A stretch of 35,817 bases of DNA, taken from positions 1 to 35,817 of the forward strand of contig QHYF01000086.1 of NCBI GenBank assembly GCA_003224075.1, read 5' to 3'. This document shows positions 9,340 to 18,142 of this stretch, in pieces; position 1 is the first letter of the stretch; every line of letters starts with the position of its first letter. This DNA is from Acidobacteriota bacterium. Its GTDB lineage: Bacteria; Acidobacteriota; Terriglobia; Acidiferrales; UBA7541. The notes below the pieces were generated by a model. The model saw only the letters and a list, made by a program, of their open reading frames with translations, made no database searches and was not told where the DNA came from. The position numbers were made by a program, and so were the translations under genes.

Positions 9340-9886
9340 AGAAAGCCGGCGCGCCGCCCTGCAACTTGCCCGCGCGGCTGTGGTCGAAGCCGTCTCCAAT
9401 CGCAAGCTTTTGGACTCGATTCCGCGTGAAGGAATCTTCGCGGAGCGCTGCGGCGTGTTTGTGACCCTGCATGTGCGGGGACGTTTGCAGGGCTGCATCG
9501 GGGTCGTCGAGGCGAATGAGCCTTTGGGAGAAGCCATTGTCCGCTGCGCCGCCAGCGCAGCACTGGAAGATCCACGGTTTGCCGCTTTGAGGAAGGAACA
9601 GCTTGCCGATCTGAATATCGAAATCTCGCTGCTTTCGTCTCTGGAGGCAATCGCCCCCGAATCGATCGAAATTGGCCGCCACGGACTTTTGGTGGTGTTA
9701 CACGCGTGCCGCGGGCTTCTTCTCCCGCAGGTTGCGATCGAGCATCAACTGACCCGCGAGCAGTTCTTGGAGGAGACGTGCAGCAAGGCCGGATTGCGCC
9801 GTGAGGCCTGGCGTGACCCGGAGGCGCGCATCTTCGGATTTACCTGCGAAGTCTTTTCGGAGAGTTCCCACCGGGAAAGAACGTGA
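9323..9886 (+). CDS. AMMECR1-domain protein (AmmeMemoRadiSam system protein A type)
   Basis: GVFVTLHVRGRLQGCIGVVEANEPLGEAIVRCAASAALEDPRF, characteristic of the AMMECR1 family; overlaps pgsA by 17 nt. Confidence 0.85.
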   Translation: MLSLSEESRRAALQLARAAVVEAVSNRKLLDSIPREGIFAERCGVFVTLHVRGRLQGCIGVVEANEPLGEAIVRCAASAALEDPRFAALRKEQLADLNIEISLLSSLEAIAPESIEIGRHGLLVVLHACRGLLLPQVAIEHQLTREQFLEETCSKAGLRREAWRDPEARIFGFTCEVFSESSHRERT

Positions 9887-9930
9887 GGATTCTCGCTCTT
9901 CTGGGAAGCTCGACTCCAAAGAAGTGCGAC

Positions 9931-9966
9931 AAGAGAAAAGGCCCGCGCGGGAAACCGTAGCGGGCC
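9931..9966 (-). terminator. Rho-independent terminator for the minus-strand gene 9994-10869
   Basis: GGCCCGC (9940-9946) / GCGGGCC (9960-9966) stem; read on the minus strand it is followed by TTTTCTCTT. Confidence 0.65.
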
Positions 9967-9993
9967 TGAACCACTCTGAGGGATGCCGGGCGT

Positions 9994-10869
9994 CTACTCG
10001 ATTTCGACGTAGTCTCCCGCATAGAGAGCGATTGAACTGTACGTGATCAGGATCGTAGATGAATTTCGGCTGACGTTGATGACAATGCCCTCGCCGAGCA
10101 CCTCTCGGGGCAGGTCGTTCCACTCATAGCGCTTCGGGGCGCTCCCGAAGCCGTACATGGTGTACTGATAACCCTTCATCTGCGGAACAGTCTCGGCCAT
10201 CGAGCCTTGATACCGGAAGATTCGGAAGTAATCCCCGACCTTCACACCCTGGTTGCTTCCCAGATTCACGTAGACTGAGCTGTACTTGCCGTAGGAACTT
10301 GAGTGGTCCTTCCCTTTGACCAGCATGGCCACGTGCTTCCCGCTGATCGGGGCAAAATGATCGAAGCCGGTCGAGTCCTTGAAAGGGGGCGCCGGGCGAT
10401 CCTGGTACGGTCGCAGGATGTCTCCGCGCTGCATATACCCACACGAAAAGATGACCTCAGCGACTGACACTTTGGGCTGAACATTCACCACCTGAAGCTG
10501 GCCCGCATCCAGATAGGCAGTCCCCATGGCTCTCATGAGCTTGTCTTGCCACTTAAACCATTGCACGTTCGTGGGGTCCTCATCCGGCCGCACAACCGAG
10601 AACCGGTCGCCCACGCGAACGCCCTTGTCCTGGCCGCGATTGATGTACACATAGTCGCCGCGCGCCCAAGAAAGCTTGTAATTCGATTGCTCGCCGGAAA
10701 CCAGCTGGATGTCGTCGGGCACTCTCTGGTCCGTCACGAAACCCGAGCAATTCACCGCACTAAAGTCGGCTTGGGGGATTACCGGAGCAGCCTGGGGTGC
10801 GTTTTGTGCCGAACTCATCGCAGCTCCCAGAAAAACCGAGAGACACAAAGCAGCTATTCTAGCGCGCAT
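9994..10869 (-). CDS. Secreted protein of unknown function with duplicated G(V)KVGD-type motif
   Basis: Signal peptide MRARIAALCLSVFLGAAMSSAQ; internal repeats YVYINRGQDKGVRVGDRFSVVRP and SVYVNLGSNQGVKVGDYFRIFRY. Confidence 0.75.
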   Translation of the reverse strand: MRARIAALCLSVFLGAAMSSAQNAPQAAPVIPQADFSAVNCSGFVTDQRVPDDIQLVSGEQSNYKLSWARGDYVYINRGQDKGVRVGDRFSVVRPDEDPTNVQWFKWQDKLMRAMGTAYLDAGQLQVVNVQPKVSVAEVIFSCGYMQRGDILRPYQDRPAPPFKDSTGFDHFAPISGKHVAMLVKGKDHSSSYGKYSSVYVNLGSNQGVKVGDYFRIFRYQGSMAETVPQMKGYQYTMYGFGSAPKRYEWNDLPREVLGEGIVINVSRNSSTILITYSSIALYAGDYVEIE

Positions 10870-11035
10870 TCCATAACTCCTTCGACGACACGCCCTACGG
10901 GCCGTGCGAGGACTTTCTTAGCGAAAGTAACAGGGGCAACCCCACGCGTCAACCGATAGGCTGGGGTTGCTTTACACTTTTGATACTGCATACTACTGGC
11001 TGTATTTTCAATGGATTGGGAGCACAAGGCGGCGT

Positions 11036-12556
11036 ATGAGTGTCTTCGGTGAGGGCGTAGGGCGCATATGCGCAGTTGTGGCAGGCTCCACGGCGGCCGA
11101 GATGGCGGAGCAGGTTGGTTGCGCTCTCAAGGAAACCAAGACCGTCGAGGTGCGCCTCGATTGGCTGCGCAGTGACGCAGAGCGCTCCCGATTCCTCAAC
11201 TGGCTCAAGACGAGCACGCCCAAGAAGGCCACCTTTCTCGCCACCTGCCGCCGCCGTGAGGGTCGCGGGAAGCTTGCCGGGGACGTTGACCGTGAACTTT
11301 ACTGGCTCATGCAGGCTCGCGAGGCCGGCTGCCAGTGGTGCGATCTGGAAGTTGAAACCCTGCGTAAGCTTCCGGACCAGTCTGTTAGGGAATATCCCGT
11401 GCCACCTCGAGTCCTACTCTCCGTACATGACTTTGAGCGCACGCCGGTTTTGCCTCGAAGTGTGAGTCCTCCTGCCCATGGTGGGGCCGATGCCGTAAAG
11501 ATCGCGGCAAAAGCGAACACCATTGCCGACAGCGTTCGTCTGCTGAAACTGGCCCGGCGTTCCAAAAACTTCGTTGCTATTCCGATGGGAGAAGCCGGCT
11601 TGCCCGCGCGCGTCCTGGCGTTGCGGGAGGGGAGTGCGCTGGCATACGCGCCCGTCGCTGAGGCCACTGCGCCCGGCCAGGTTTCGCTCGAGGAGATGAC
11701 CCATCTCTATCGCGCTCACGCGCTCAATCGCCGAACTCGTGTATACGGAGTGATTGGCGATCCCGTCGGTCATTCCCTTTCGCCGTTGCTGCACAACACC
11801 GGCTTCGTGGCGCGCCACCTTGATGCGGTTTACCTCCCATTTCTGGTGCATCAACTTGGCGATTTTCTCGCCGCCGTTCCCGAGTTTGGGGTCCGCGGTT
11901 TCAGCGTCACACTGCCGCACAAGCAGACCATCCTCAAACACTTGAAGGAATGCGAGCCATTGGCTGCGGAGATTGGCGCGGTGAATACTGTTATGGTGCG
12001 CAGCAACGGTTCGCTCTATGGTTGCAACACGGATTATGTCGGCGCACTTCGTTCTCTGGAAAAGAAACTTCGAATTAAAGGAAGCCGGGCGCTGATTTTC
12101 GGGGCCGGTGGTTCCGCGCGGGCCGCCGCATTCGCATTAAAACGGGCTGGCGCCGTCGTTGCGATCTGTGCGCGGAGAGAAACAGCAGCGAAAGAATTGG
12201 CGCGTGCCGTCGGCGGAGAAGTTGTGCCGCGCCGCGCTCTGCGTGGCGAGCATTTTGATGCCGTCCTGAACGCCACTCCGCTAGGGATGCATCCGCACGA
12301 CGGAATTTCGCCCCTGGCACCCGGCGAGTTACACTGTCGCATCGTCATGGATTTGATTTACCGGCCGCAGAGGACCCAGCTCTTGAAAATCGCCGCAAAA
12401 AAAGGCATCGCCACTGTCTCCGGTGTTGAAATGTTTCTCGCGCAGGGCATGGCCCAATGGGAAATATGGACCGAAAGGCGCGCGCCGGAAGCGGCCATGC
12501 GGCGCGCCGTTCTCGGCGCCTTGCGCGCAGAAGAGAAGTCGCGCCAGCGCGCTTAA
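11036..12556 (+). CDS. aroDE: Bifunctional 3-dehydroquinate dehydratase (type I) / shikimate dehydrogenase
   Basis: AroD-like N-terminus (VEVRLDWL, LATCRRREGRG, LLSVHDFERT, KIAAKANTIADS) fused to AroE (YGVIGDPVGHSLSPLLHNTGF, VTLPHKQTIL, GAVNTVM, NTDYVGA, GAGGSARAAAFAL, NATPLGM). ORF extends upstream to 10967; MSVFGEG at 11036 is the likely start. Confidence 0.92.
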   Translation: MSVFGEGVGRICAVVAGSTAAEMAEQVGCALKETKTVEVRLDWLRSDAERSRFLNWLKTSTPKKATFLATCRRREGRGKLAGDVDRELYWLMQAREAGCQWCDLEVETLRKLPDQSVREYPVPPRVLLSVHDFERTPVLPRSVSPPAHGGADAVKIAAKANTIADSVRLLKLARRSKNFVAIPMGEAGLPARVLALREGSALAYAPVAEATAPGQVSLEEMTHLYRAHALNRRTRVYGVIGDPVGHSLSPLLHNTGFVARHLDAVYLPFLVHQLGDFLAAVPEFGVRGFSVTLPHKQTILKHLKECEPLAAEIGAVNTVMVRSNGSLYGCNTDYVGALRSLEKKLRIKGSRALIFGAGGSARAAAFALKRAGAVVAICARRETAAKELARAVGGEVVPRRALRGEHFDAVLNATPLGMHPHDGISPLAPGELHCRIVMDLIYRPQRTQLLKIAAKKGIATVSGVEMFLAQGMAQWEIWTERRAPEAAMRRAVLGALRAEEKSRQRA

Positions 12557-12582
12557 TTCAGAAATGCAATAATAAGCGCCTT

Positions 12583-12607
12583 AACTGTGAACTGTAGACT
12601 GCCGATT
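12583..12607 (+). repeat. Degenerate heptamer microrepeat (aactgtg aactgta gactgcc gatt)
   Basis: Period-7 repetition directly upstream of trpE. Confidence 0.45.
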
Positions 12608-12618
12608 GCGAAATCACT

Positions 12619-14127
12619 TTGATGATCCAGCCGGACTTCCACGAGTTTCAGCGCCTCGCGAAGCAAGGAAACCTCATCCCCGTCTATGATGTTTTTTCTG
12701 CGGATTTGCTGACGCCCGTGAGCGCCTACTTACGAATCGCTCAGGGCGCGCGATATTCCTTCCTTCTGGAAAGCGTGGAGGGCGGTGAAAAAATCGCGCG
12801 CTACACGTTTGCCGGCGCCCACCCGGAGGAAGTTTTCCGCTACGCCAGCGGCGCGTGCGTACTGGAGAGCCGCGACCGCATCGTGTGGGAGGAACGCGAT
12901 CCCATCTCGTTCCTGCGCGAGCGCGTCGAGCGTTTCCGCCCCATGCGACTGCCGGGCTTGCCGCCGCTGGTCGCGGGCGCCATCGGTTATTTCAGCTATG
13001 ACATGGTGCGGCTCATCGAGCGCCTGCCGAAGCGTTTGCGCGACGAAATCGGCCTCTACGACGCGATGCTGATGTTCTATCACGGCCTCATCGTTTTCGA
13101 TCACGTGCAGCACCGGTTGTGGATCGTTCGCAACGTCTTCACCGATGGACACGGCAGCCTCCGCGCGAAGTACAACGCCGCCGTGCGCGATATCAAAGAG
13201 ACGCGCCGTCTCCTCGAAGAACCCGTTGCCGCGGAAGGCCCCAAAAAACAATCGAAAGCAAAGAGACAGTCTCCCCTCAAAGTGATTTCAAATTTTCGGC
13301 GCGCGGAATACCTAGCCGCGGTTCGAAAAGCAAAGCAGTACATTCGCGCGGGCGACATTTTCCAGGTGGTGCTGAGCCAGCGTTTCTCCGTCAAGACCAA
13401 GGCGGAACCGTTCGAAGTCTATCGTGAGTTGCGCGCCTTGAATCCCTCGCCCTACCTTTTCTATTTGCAGCTCAACGACGTCTCTGTGGTTGGCAGCTCG
13501 CCGGAAATGCTTGTCAAGGTGCAGGGACGCGATGTGTTTTATCGTCCCATCGCCGGAACGCGTTGGCGCGGCAAGGACGAGGCCGAAGACCAGCGCCTCG
13601 AACGCGAAATGCTTGCGAGCGAAAAAGAGCGAGCCGAGCACATCATGCTCGTGGACCTCGGCCGCAACGATCTCGGACGCGTCTGCGACTACGGCACGGT
13701 GAAGGCCGAGAAGCTGCTCACCGTGGAGCGCTACTCGCACGTGATGCACCTCGTTTCAAGCTTGCGCGGCCGCCTGCGCGAGGATGTCGATTGCTTCGAC
13801 GCGCTGATGGCCTGTTTCCCGGCAGGCACCGTGTCGGGGGCGCCCAAAGTCCGCGCCATGGAAATCATCGAAGAGATGGAGCGCACGCGCCGCGGGATTT
13901 ATGCCGGTGGCATCCTCTATCTCGATTTCTCAGGCAATCTTGATTCTTGCATTGCCCTTCGCACCATGGTCGTCAAGAACGGCGTAGCCTACGTGCAAGC
14001 CGGCGGCGGCATAGTTGCGGATTCCACCCCGGAGGGCGAATATCAGGAGAGCGTCAACAAGGCGAAAGCGCTGTTGACCGCGCTGGAATCAGCCCAGAAA
14101 AGAAGCCGGTCGAGGAAGTCATCATGA
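12619..14127 (+). CDS. trpE: Anthranilate synthase component I
   Basis: Chorismate-binding motifs: GDIFQVVLSQRFS, LNPSPYLFYL, SSPEMLVKV, PIAGTRWRG, MLVDLGRNDLGRVC, CFPAGTVSGAPKVRAMEIIEE. Confidence 0.95.
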   Translation: MMIQPDFHEFQRLAKQGNLIPVYDVFSADLLTPVSAYLRIAQGARYSFLLESVEGGEKIARYTFAGAHPEEVFRYASGACVLESRDRIVWEERDPISFLRERVERFRPMRLPGLPPLVAGAIGYFSYDMVRLIERLPKRLRDEIGLYDAMLMFYHGLIVFDHVQHRLWIVRNVFTDGHGSLRAKYNAAVRDIKETRRLLEEPVAAEGPKKQSKAKRQSPLKVISNFRRAEYLAAVRKAKQYIRAGDIFQVVLSQRFSVKTKAEPFEVYRELRALNPSPYLFYLQLNDVSVVGSSPEMLVKVQGRDVFYRPIAGTRWRGKDEAEDQRLEREMLASEKERAEHIMLVDLGRNDLGRVCDYGTVKAEKLLTVERYSHVMHLVSSLRGRLREDVDCFDALMACFPAGTVSGAPKVRAMEIIEEMERTRRGIYAGGILYLDFSGNLDSCIALRTMVVKNGVAYVQAGGGIVADSTPEGEYQESVNKAKALLTALESAQKRSRSRKSS

Positions 14128-14658
14128 TTCTCCTGCTCGACAACTACGATTCCTTTACCTACAACCTTGCGCAGTATCTCGGCGAACTCGGTTGCCAGGT
14201 CGAAGTGCACCGAAACGACAAAATCTCCGTCGAAGAAATCATCCGCCGGAAACCGGAGCGCATCGTAATTTCTCCCGGACCGTGCACGCCGCAGGAGGCG
14301 GGCATTTCCGTCGAGTTGGTCGAGCGCCTGGCCGGAAAATTTCCTATCCTCGGTGTGTGCCTCGGCCATCAGGCCATTGGTGCTGCATTCGGCGGCAAAA
14401 TCATCCGCGCACCGCCATCACGACGGCAAGAACATCTTCCGCAAGCTACCCGATCCCTTCACGGCAACGCGCTATCATTCCCTCATCGTGGAGAAAAAAT
14501 CTTTGCCCCGTGAGCTGACCATCAGCGCCGAGACCGGCGACGGCATCATCATGGGCCTCCGTCACCGCCGTCACAAAATCGAAGGCGTGCAGTTCCATCC
14601 GGAATCCGTCCTCACCGAATCCGGCAAGCAACTCCTGAAGAACTTCCTGTCGTTGTAG
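14124..14658 (+). pseudogene. trpG: Anthranilate synthase component II, frameshifted / internally deleted
   Basis: Frame 1 gives MILLLDNYDSFTYNLAQYLGELG...GVCLGHQAIGAAFGGKIIRAP; homology continues in a different frame from about 14416 with HHDGKNIFRKLPDPFTATRYHSLIVE...GVQFHPESVLTESGKQLLKNFLSL. The conserved LMHGK-type segment is missing at the junction. Total 535 nt, not a multiple of 3. Confidence 0.85.
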
Positions 14659-14661
14659 TGT

Positions 14662-16218
14662 TTACCAGTTCAGGCCCGCCAGGATCGCGCCGTAAATTTC
14701 CATCCCGCGCCAAAGGTGGCCAAGGCGCAAGTTTTCGTCGGAGCTGTGCTGGTGATTGTCGTAATTCACGATGGGCACTCCGATCCACGGCAGACCGAGG
14801 TCTTCAAAAATGTACGTCGGCACCGTGCCCCCGAGTGTCGGCGCGATCACCGCAGTGCCGCCCGTCGCGGCCTGAACAACCTGCACCAGCGCTTTCGAAA
14901 CCGGCAAATCCATCGGCGTCCGCGATGCGCGATAGCCGCCCTGATTGATGACTTTCGCGATCAGCGGATACGTGCGCCGCTCCTCCATCGTCGGCTCGCG
15001 ATCAATCACCCAGTAGCCCTGTTTCCGGATGAACAGAGCAATCTGGTCAAATTTCTGCTGCGGGTCCTCGCCTCTCACGAGCCGCGCGTCGAGCGAAGCC
15101 TCGGCGCGATCCGGCACCACATTCTGCGCCTGATCTCCCACGTACGCGCTGCGCAATCCGCGAATGTTCAACGAAGGTTGCGTCAGCAGTTCCACGAGCT
15201 TCTTCCCCCCGCCTTCCGGTTTCGCGATGCCCAATTCGCGTTCGAGATCGGCGTCGTTCGCCGGCATTTCGGCCAGCGCCTTTTTCTCGAGATCTCCAAG
15301 CGGTGCGACATCGTCGTAGTAGCCTTCGATTAGAACGCGCCCATCGGCGTCTTTCATCGCCGCCAGCAACCGCGACAATTCCATCGCTGGATTTGGCGCC
15401 CAGTTCCCATAATGCCCGCTATGCAACGCGCGCACTGGCCCGTACACCGTGACATCAATCCCGGTCTCGCCGCGGTTGCCGAAGAAAACCAGCGGACGCC
15501 CGCTCTGATGCACCGGCCCATCGCCCGTGATCAGTAAATCTCCGCCGAGAAGATTCTTGTGCAATTCCAGCGTGCGCTGCAGATTCGGCGAACCCGCCTC
15601 TTCCTCCCCTTCGAGAATGACTTTCAGGTTTACTGCCAGAGGGATTTTCTTGGCGCGAAGCGCGTCAATCGCTGCCAGCAGTGCCACGATAGGTGATTTG
15701 TCGTCGGAAGCAGACCGCGCATAGATTCGCCAGTTATCGTTATAGACGGCGCGATGCTGCGCGCTGTTTTCAGGGAAGGGAATCCGCTTTCCTCCGGCCT
15801 CAATAGCTGCGTCGCGAAGAACCGGCTCAAAAGGTTTTCCGTCCGTCCATGCCGCCGGGTCGACCGGCTGGCCGTCATAATGCGCGTAAAAAATCACCGT
15901 GCGTTTCGCTTCCGGCGAGAGCAGCTTGCCGAACACCACCGGCCCGCGTCCGCTGATCGGCAGCAGATGCGTTTCGATTCCGCGTGCCTCAAGCATCTCG
16001 ACAAGGTGCGCCGCGTTCCTCTGAATGTTGGGTGTGTCGCTGGCAATGTTGGGAATCGCCAAAAACTCGCTTAGCTCTCGGACAATACGGTCTTCGTTGT
16101 CCATGCGGTAATCCCGCACTTCCTGTACGACCTGCGCGGGTGTCGGCGCAGTTGACTTCTGCGCCTGTGCCGGATACGGTAAAAGGGCAATCAACAGAGC
16201 GACTGCTATGTTCCTCAA
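14662..16218 (-). CDS. Secreted M20 family dipeptidase
   Basis: Signal peptide MRNIAVALLIALLPYPAQAQ; FYAHYDGQPVD, EGEEEAGSPNL, GGTVPTYIFEDLG. Confidence 0.88.
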   Translation of the reverse strand: MRNIAVALLIALLPYPAQAQKSTAPTPAQVVQEVRDYRMDNEDRIVRELSEFLAIPNIASDTPNIQRNAAHLVEMLEARGIETHLLPISGRGPVVFGKLLSPEAKRTVIFYAHYDGQPVDPAAWTDGKPFEPVLRDAAIEAGGKRIPFPENSAQHRAVYNDNWRIYARSASDDKSPIVALLAAIDALRAKKIPLAVNLKVILEGEEEAGSPNLQRTLELHKNLLGGDLLITGDGPVHQSGRPLVFFGNRGETGIDVTVYGPVRALHSGHYGNWAPNPAMELSRLLAAMKDADGRVLIEGYYDDVAPLGDLEKKALAEMPANDADLERELGIAKPEGGGKKLVELLTQPSLNIRGLRSAYVGDQAQNVVPDRAEASLDARLVRGEDPQQKFDQIALFIRKQGYWVIDREPTMEERRTYPLIAKVINQGGYRASRTPMDLPVSKALVQVVQAATGGTAVIAPTLGGTVPTYIFEDLGLPWIGVPIVNYDNHQHSSDENLRLGHLWRGMEIYGAILAGLNW

Positions 16219-16368
16219 AGTATCTCTCCTCTGACGCTGCCGGTGGTTTTACCGCCTGAGAGCCCCGCTGCTGGCCCGGCGTGGCCTGCCAGCGATTCTA
16301 TCTGACCCGCAAGGCCTCTGCTCGTTCGTCGATTTTTTCCCGCGGTGTGCAAATCCCGCGGCATCATT

Positions 16369-17337
16369 ATGGAGCCTTATATGAGCGAGTTTGCGCTGGA
16401 AGTCGAAAGCCTCGTAAAAGTGTACGCCTCGCGTGGGAAAGCCCCGGTCCGCGCTGTGGATGGCATGAGCTTCCGCGTGCCTCGCGGAATCATCTTCGGA
16501 TTGCTCGGGCCGAATGGCGCGGGGAAATCGACACTCTTGCGCATGCTCACCACGTTGACGCGGCCAACGGAAGGCACCGCGAAGATCCTGGGCTATGACG
16601 CCGTCAAGAAGCCGCTCGAAGTGCGAAAACGAATCTCGTCCGTGATTCAGGAGACCGCCGTCGAGCTCTTTCTATCCGTCAAAGACAATTTGCTCACCTA
16701 CGCCCGGTTCCAGGGATTGGACAAAGCGATGGCGGCTCGCCGCGCGAGTGCGCTGATCGAAGAATTTCAGCTTGGCGCGGAAGTGGACCGCAAGGTGCAA
16801 GACTTGAGCGGAGGCTTTCGCCGGCGCGTGCAGGTCGCCAAAGTTTTCATGGTCGAAACGCCCGTGCTCTTCCTCGATGAATTCTCCACCGGGATGGATC
16901 CCATCCTGAAACGCCAAATGATGAATCGCCTGCGCGCCGAGGTCGAGAAGGGCAGAACAATCATCCTAACGACCCAGGTGCTCAGCGAAGCGGAAGATCT
17001 CTGCGACGATATCCTCATCATCAACAAGGGAAAACAGATCGCGCGCGGCGACCTGAATACCTTGAAGCTCCTTTCCCAGGGCGTTTACGACATCACGCTG
17101 GCCTTCGACTGTCTGCCGGAAACAATCGCGGCCGAGGTCGCCACCCTTGTCCCCATCCGCTCCTCGATCGATGCCAATACCATCGATTTGACCATCAAGA
17201 CCGAAGAAGGCCGCGTCATGGAGATTGTCAGCGCGCTTTCTCGCGACCGGCGTGTCCTGCGCGTGGAAGTGCGCGGCGCCAGCCTTGAAGATATTTTCGT
17301 CGAATTAACGACGCAGGAAGGAAAAGACATCGCATGA
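16369..17337 (+). CDS. ABC transporter ATP-binding protein (multidrug/NodI-DrrA type)
   Basis: Walker A GPNGAGKSTLL, signature LSGGFRRRV, Walker B VLFLDEFSTGMDP. Confidence 0.93.
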   Translation: MEPYMSEFALEVESLVKVYASRGKAPVRAVDGMSFRVPRGIIFGLLGPNGAGKSTLLRMLTTLTRPTEGTAKILGYDAVKKPLEVRKRISSVIQETAVELFLSVKDNLLTYARFQGLDKAMAARRASALIEEFQLGAEVDRKVQDLSGGFRRRVQVAKVFMVETPVLFLDEFSTGMDPILKRQMMNRLRAEVEKGRTIILTTQVLSEAEDLCDDILIINKGKQIARGDLNTLKLLSQGVYDITLAFDCLPETIAAEVATLVPIRSSIDANTIDLTIKTEEGRVMEIVSALSRDRRVLRVEVRGASLEDIFVELTTQEGKDIA

Positions 17338-18089
17338 GCGCACTATCCGCCGTTGTGTATCGCGAAGCAAAAATTCGCGCCACGAATTTTACCTTTATCT
17401 TCTGGGATCTTTTCTTTCCTCTTCTTTACATGCTGGTCTTCGGTGTGGGCGTCAATTCCGCGCTCGGCGCTCCCGCCGGGCTTGGCAACGTAAACTACAA
17501 CGAATTCTTTCTCGCGGGAATTCTGGCCATGGCCAGCTTCGCCATCGCTTCCAATACTTCCTGGTCGTTTTTCCTGGACCGCGACAACGGCATCTTCTAC
17601 GAAATGCTCACCTATCCGATGAGCCGCAGCGAATACCTGCTCGGAAAAGTCATCTTCAATGTCTTCATCGCCGTTCTACAGGCCGCGCTTACGCTCGCCG
17701 TCGGCCGCCTGCTCCTCGGCATTCGCGTGCACTGGCCGAGACTGCCGCTGCTCCTGGCCGGCATGGCCGTTGGCACCGCGGGTTGGTTTTTCTTTTATGC
17801 GATTTTCGCTCTCAAGACGAAGCGCAACGATGTCTTCAATAGCGTTACCAGCGTCTTCTACTTCGTCTTCATGTTTGCCAGCTCGATGTTTTATCCGCTC
17901 GAACCTCTTCCCGTATGGTTCCGCAGGGCCGCGCTCCTGAACCCCATTACCTGGGAGATCGATTGGTTGCGGCTCACCTCCATCGGCATCGGAAATTTTC
18001 GTTCGATTTTGCTGGAGGGTGTTGGATTCGTTGCTTTTGCGCTGGCCTGTTTCATCTACGCGGTGCGCTGCCTCCAGCAACAGGAATAG
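17334..18089 (+). CDS. ABC-2 type transporter permease
   Basis: Multi-TM protein, ATGA overlap with the ATPase; FYEMLTYPMSRSEYLLGKV is typical of ABC-2 permeases. Confidence 0.9.
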   Translation: MSALSAVVYREAKIRATNFTFIFWDLFFPLLYMLVFGVGVNSALGAPAGLGNVNYNEFFLAGILAMASFAIASNTSWSFFLDRDNGIFYEMLTYPMSRSEYLLGKVIFNVFIAVLQAALTLAVGRLLLGIRVHWPRLPLLLAGMAVGTAGWFFFYAIFALKTKRNDVFNSVTSVFYFVFMFASSMFYPLEPLPVWFRRAALLNPITWEIDWLRLTSIGIGNFRSILLEGVGFVAFALACFIYAVRCLQQQE

Positions 18090-18142
18090 TTGATTGCATC
18101 GGACAAAATCTTTAGGCAGATTCTCGTTTTGGCTGAATACGG

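Noticed and set aside
16230-16330. Possible TPP-riboswitch-like fragments (cctgagag, gccagcga) before the ABC transporter
   Set aside because: The conserved GGGGTGC and ACCTGATCTGG segments are missing, so the match is coincidental.
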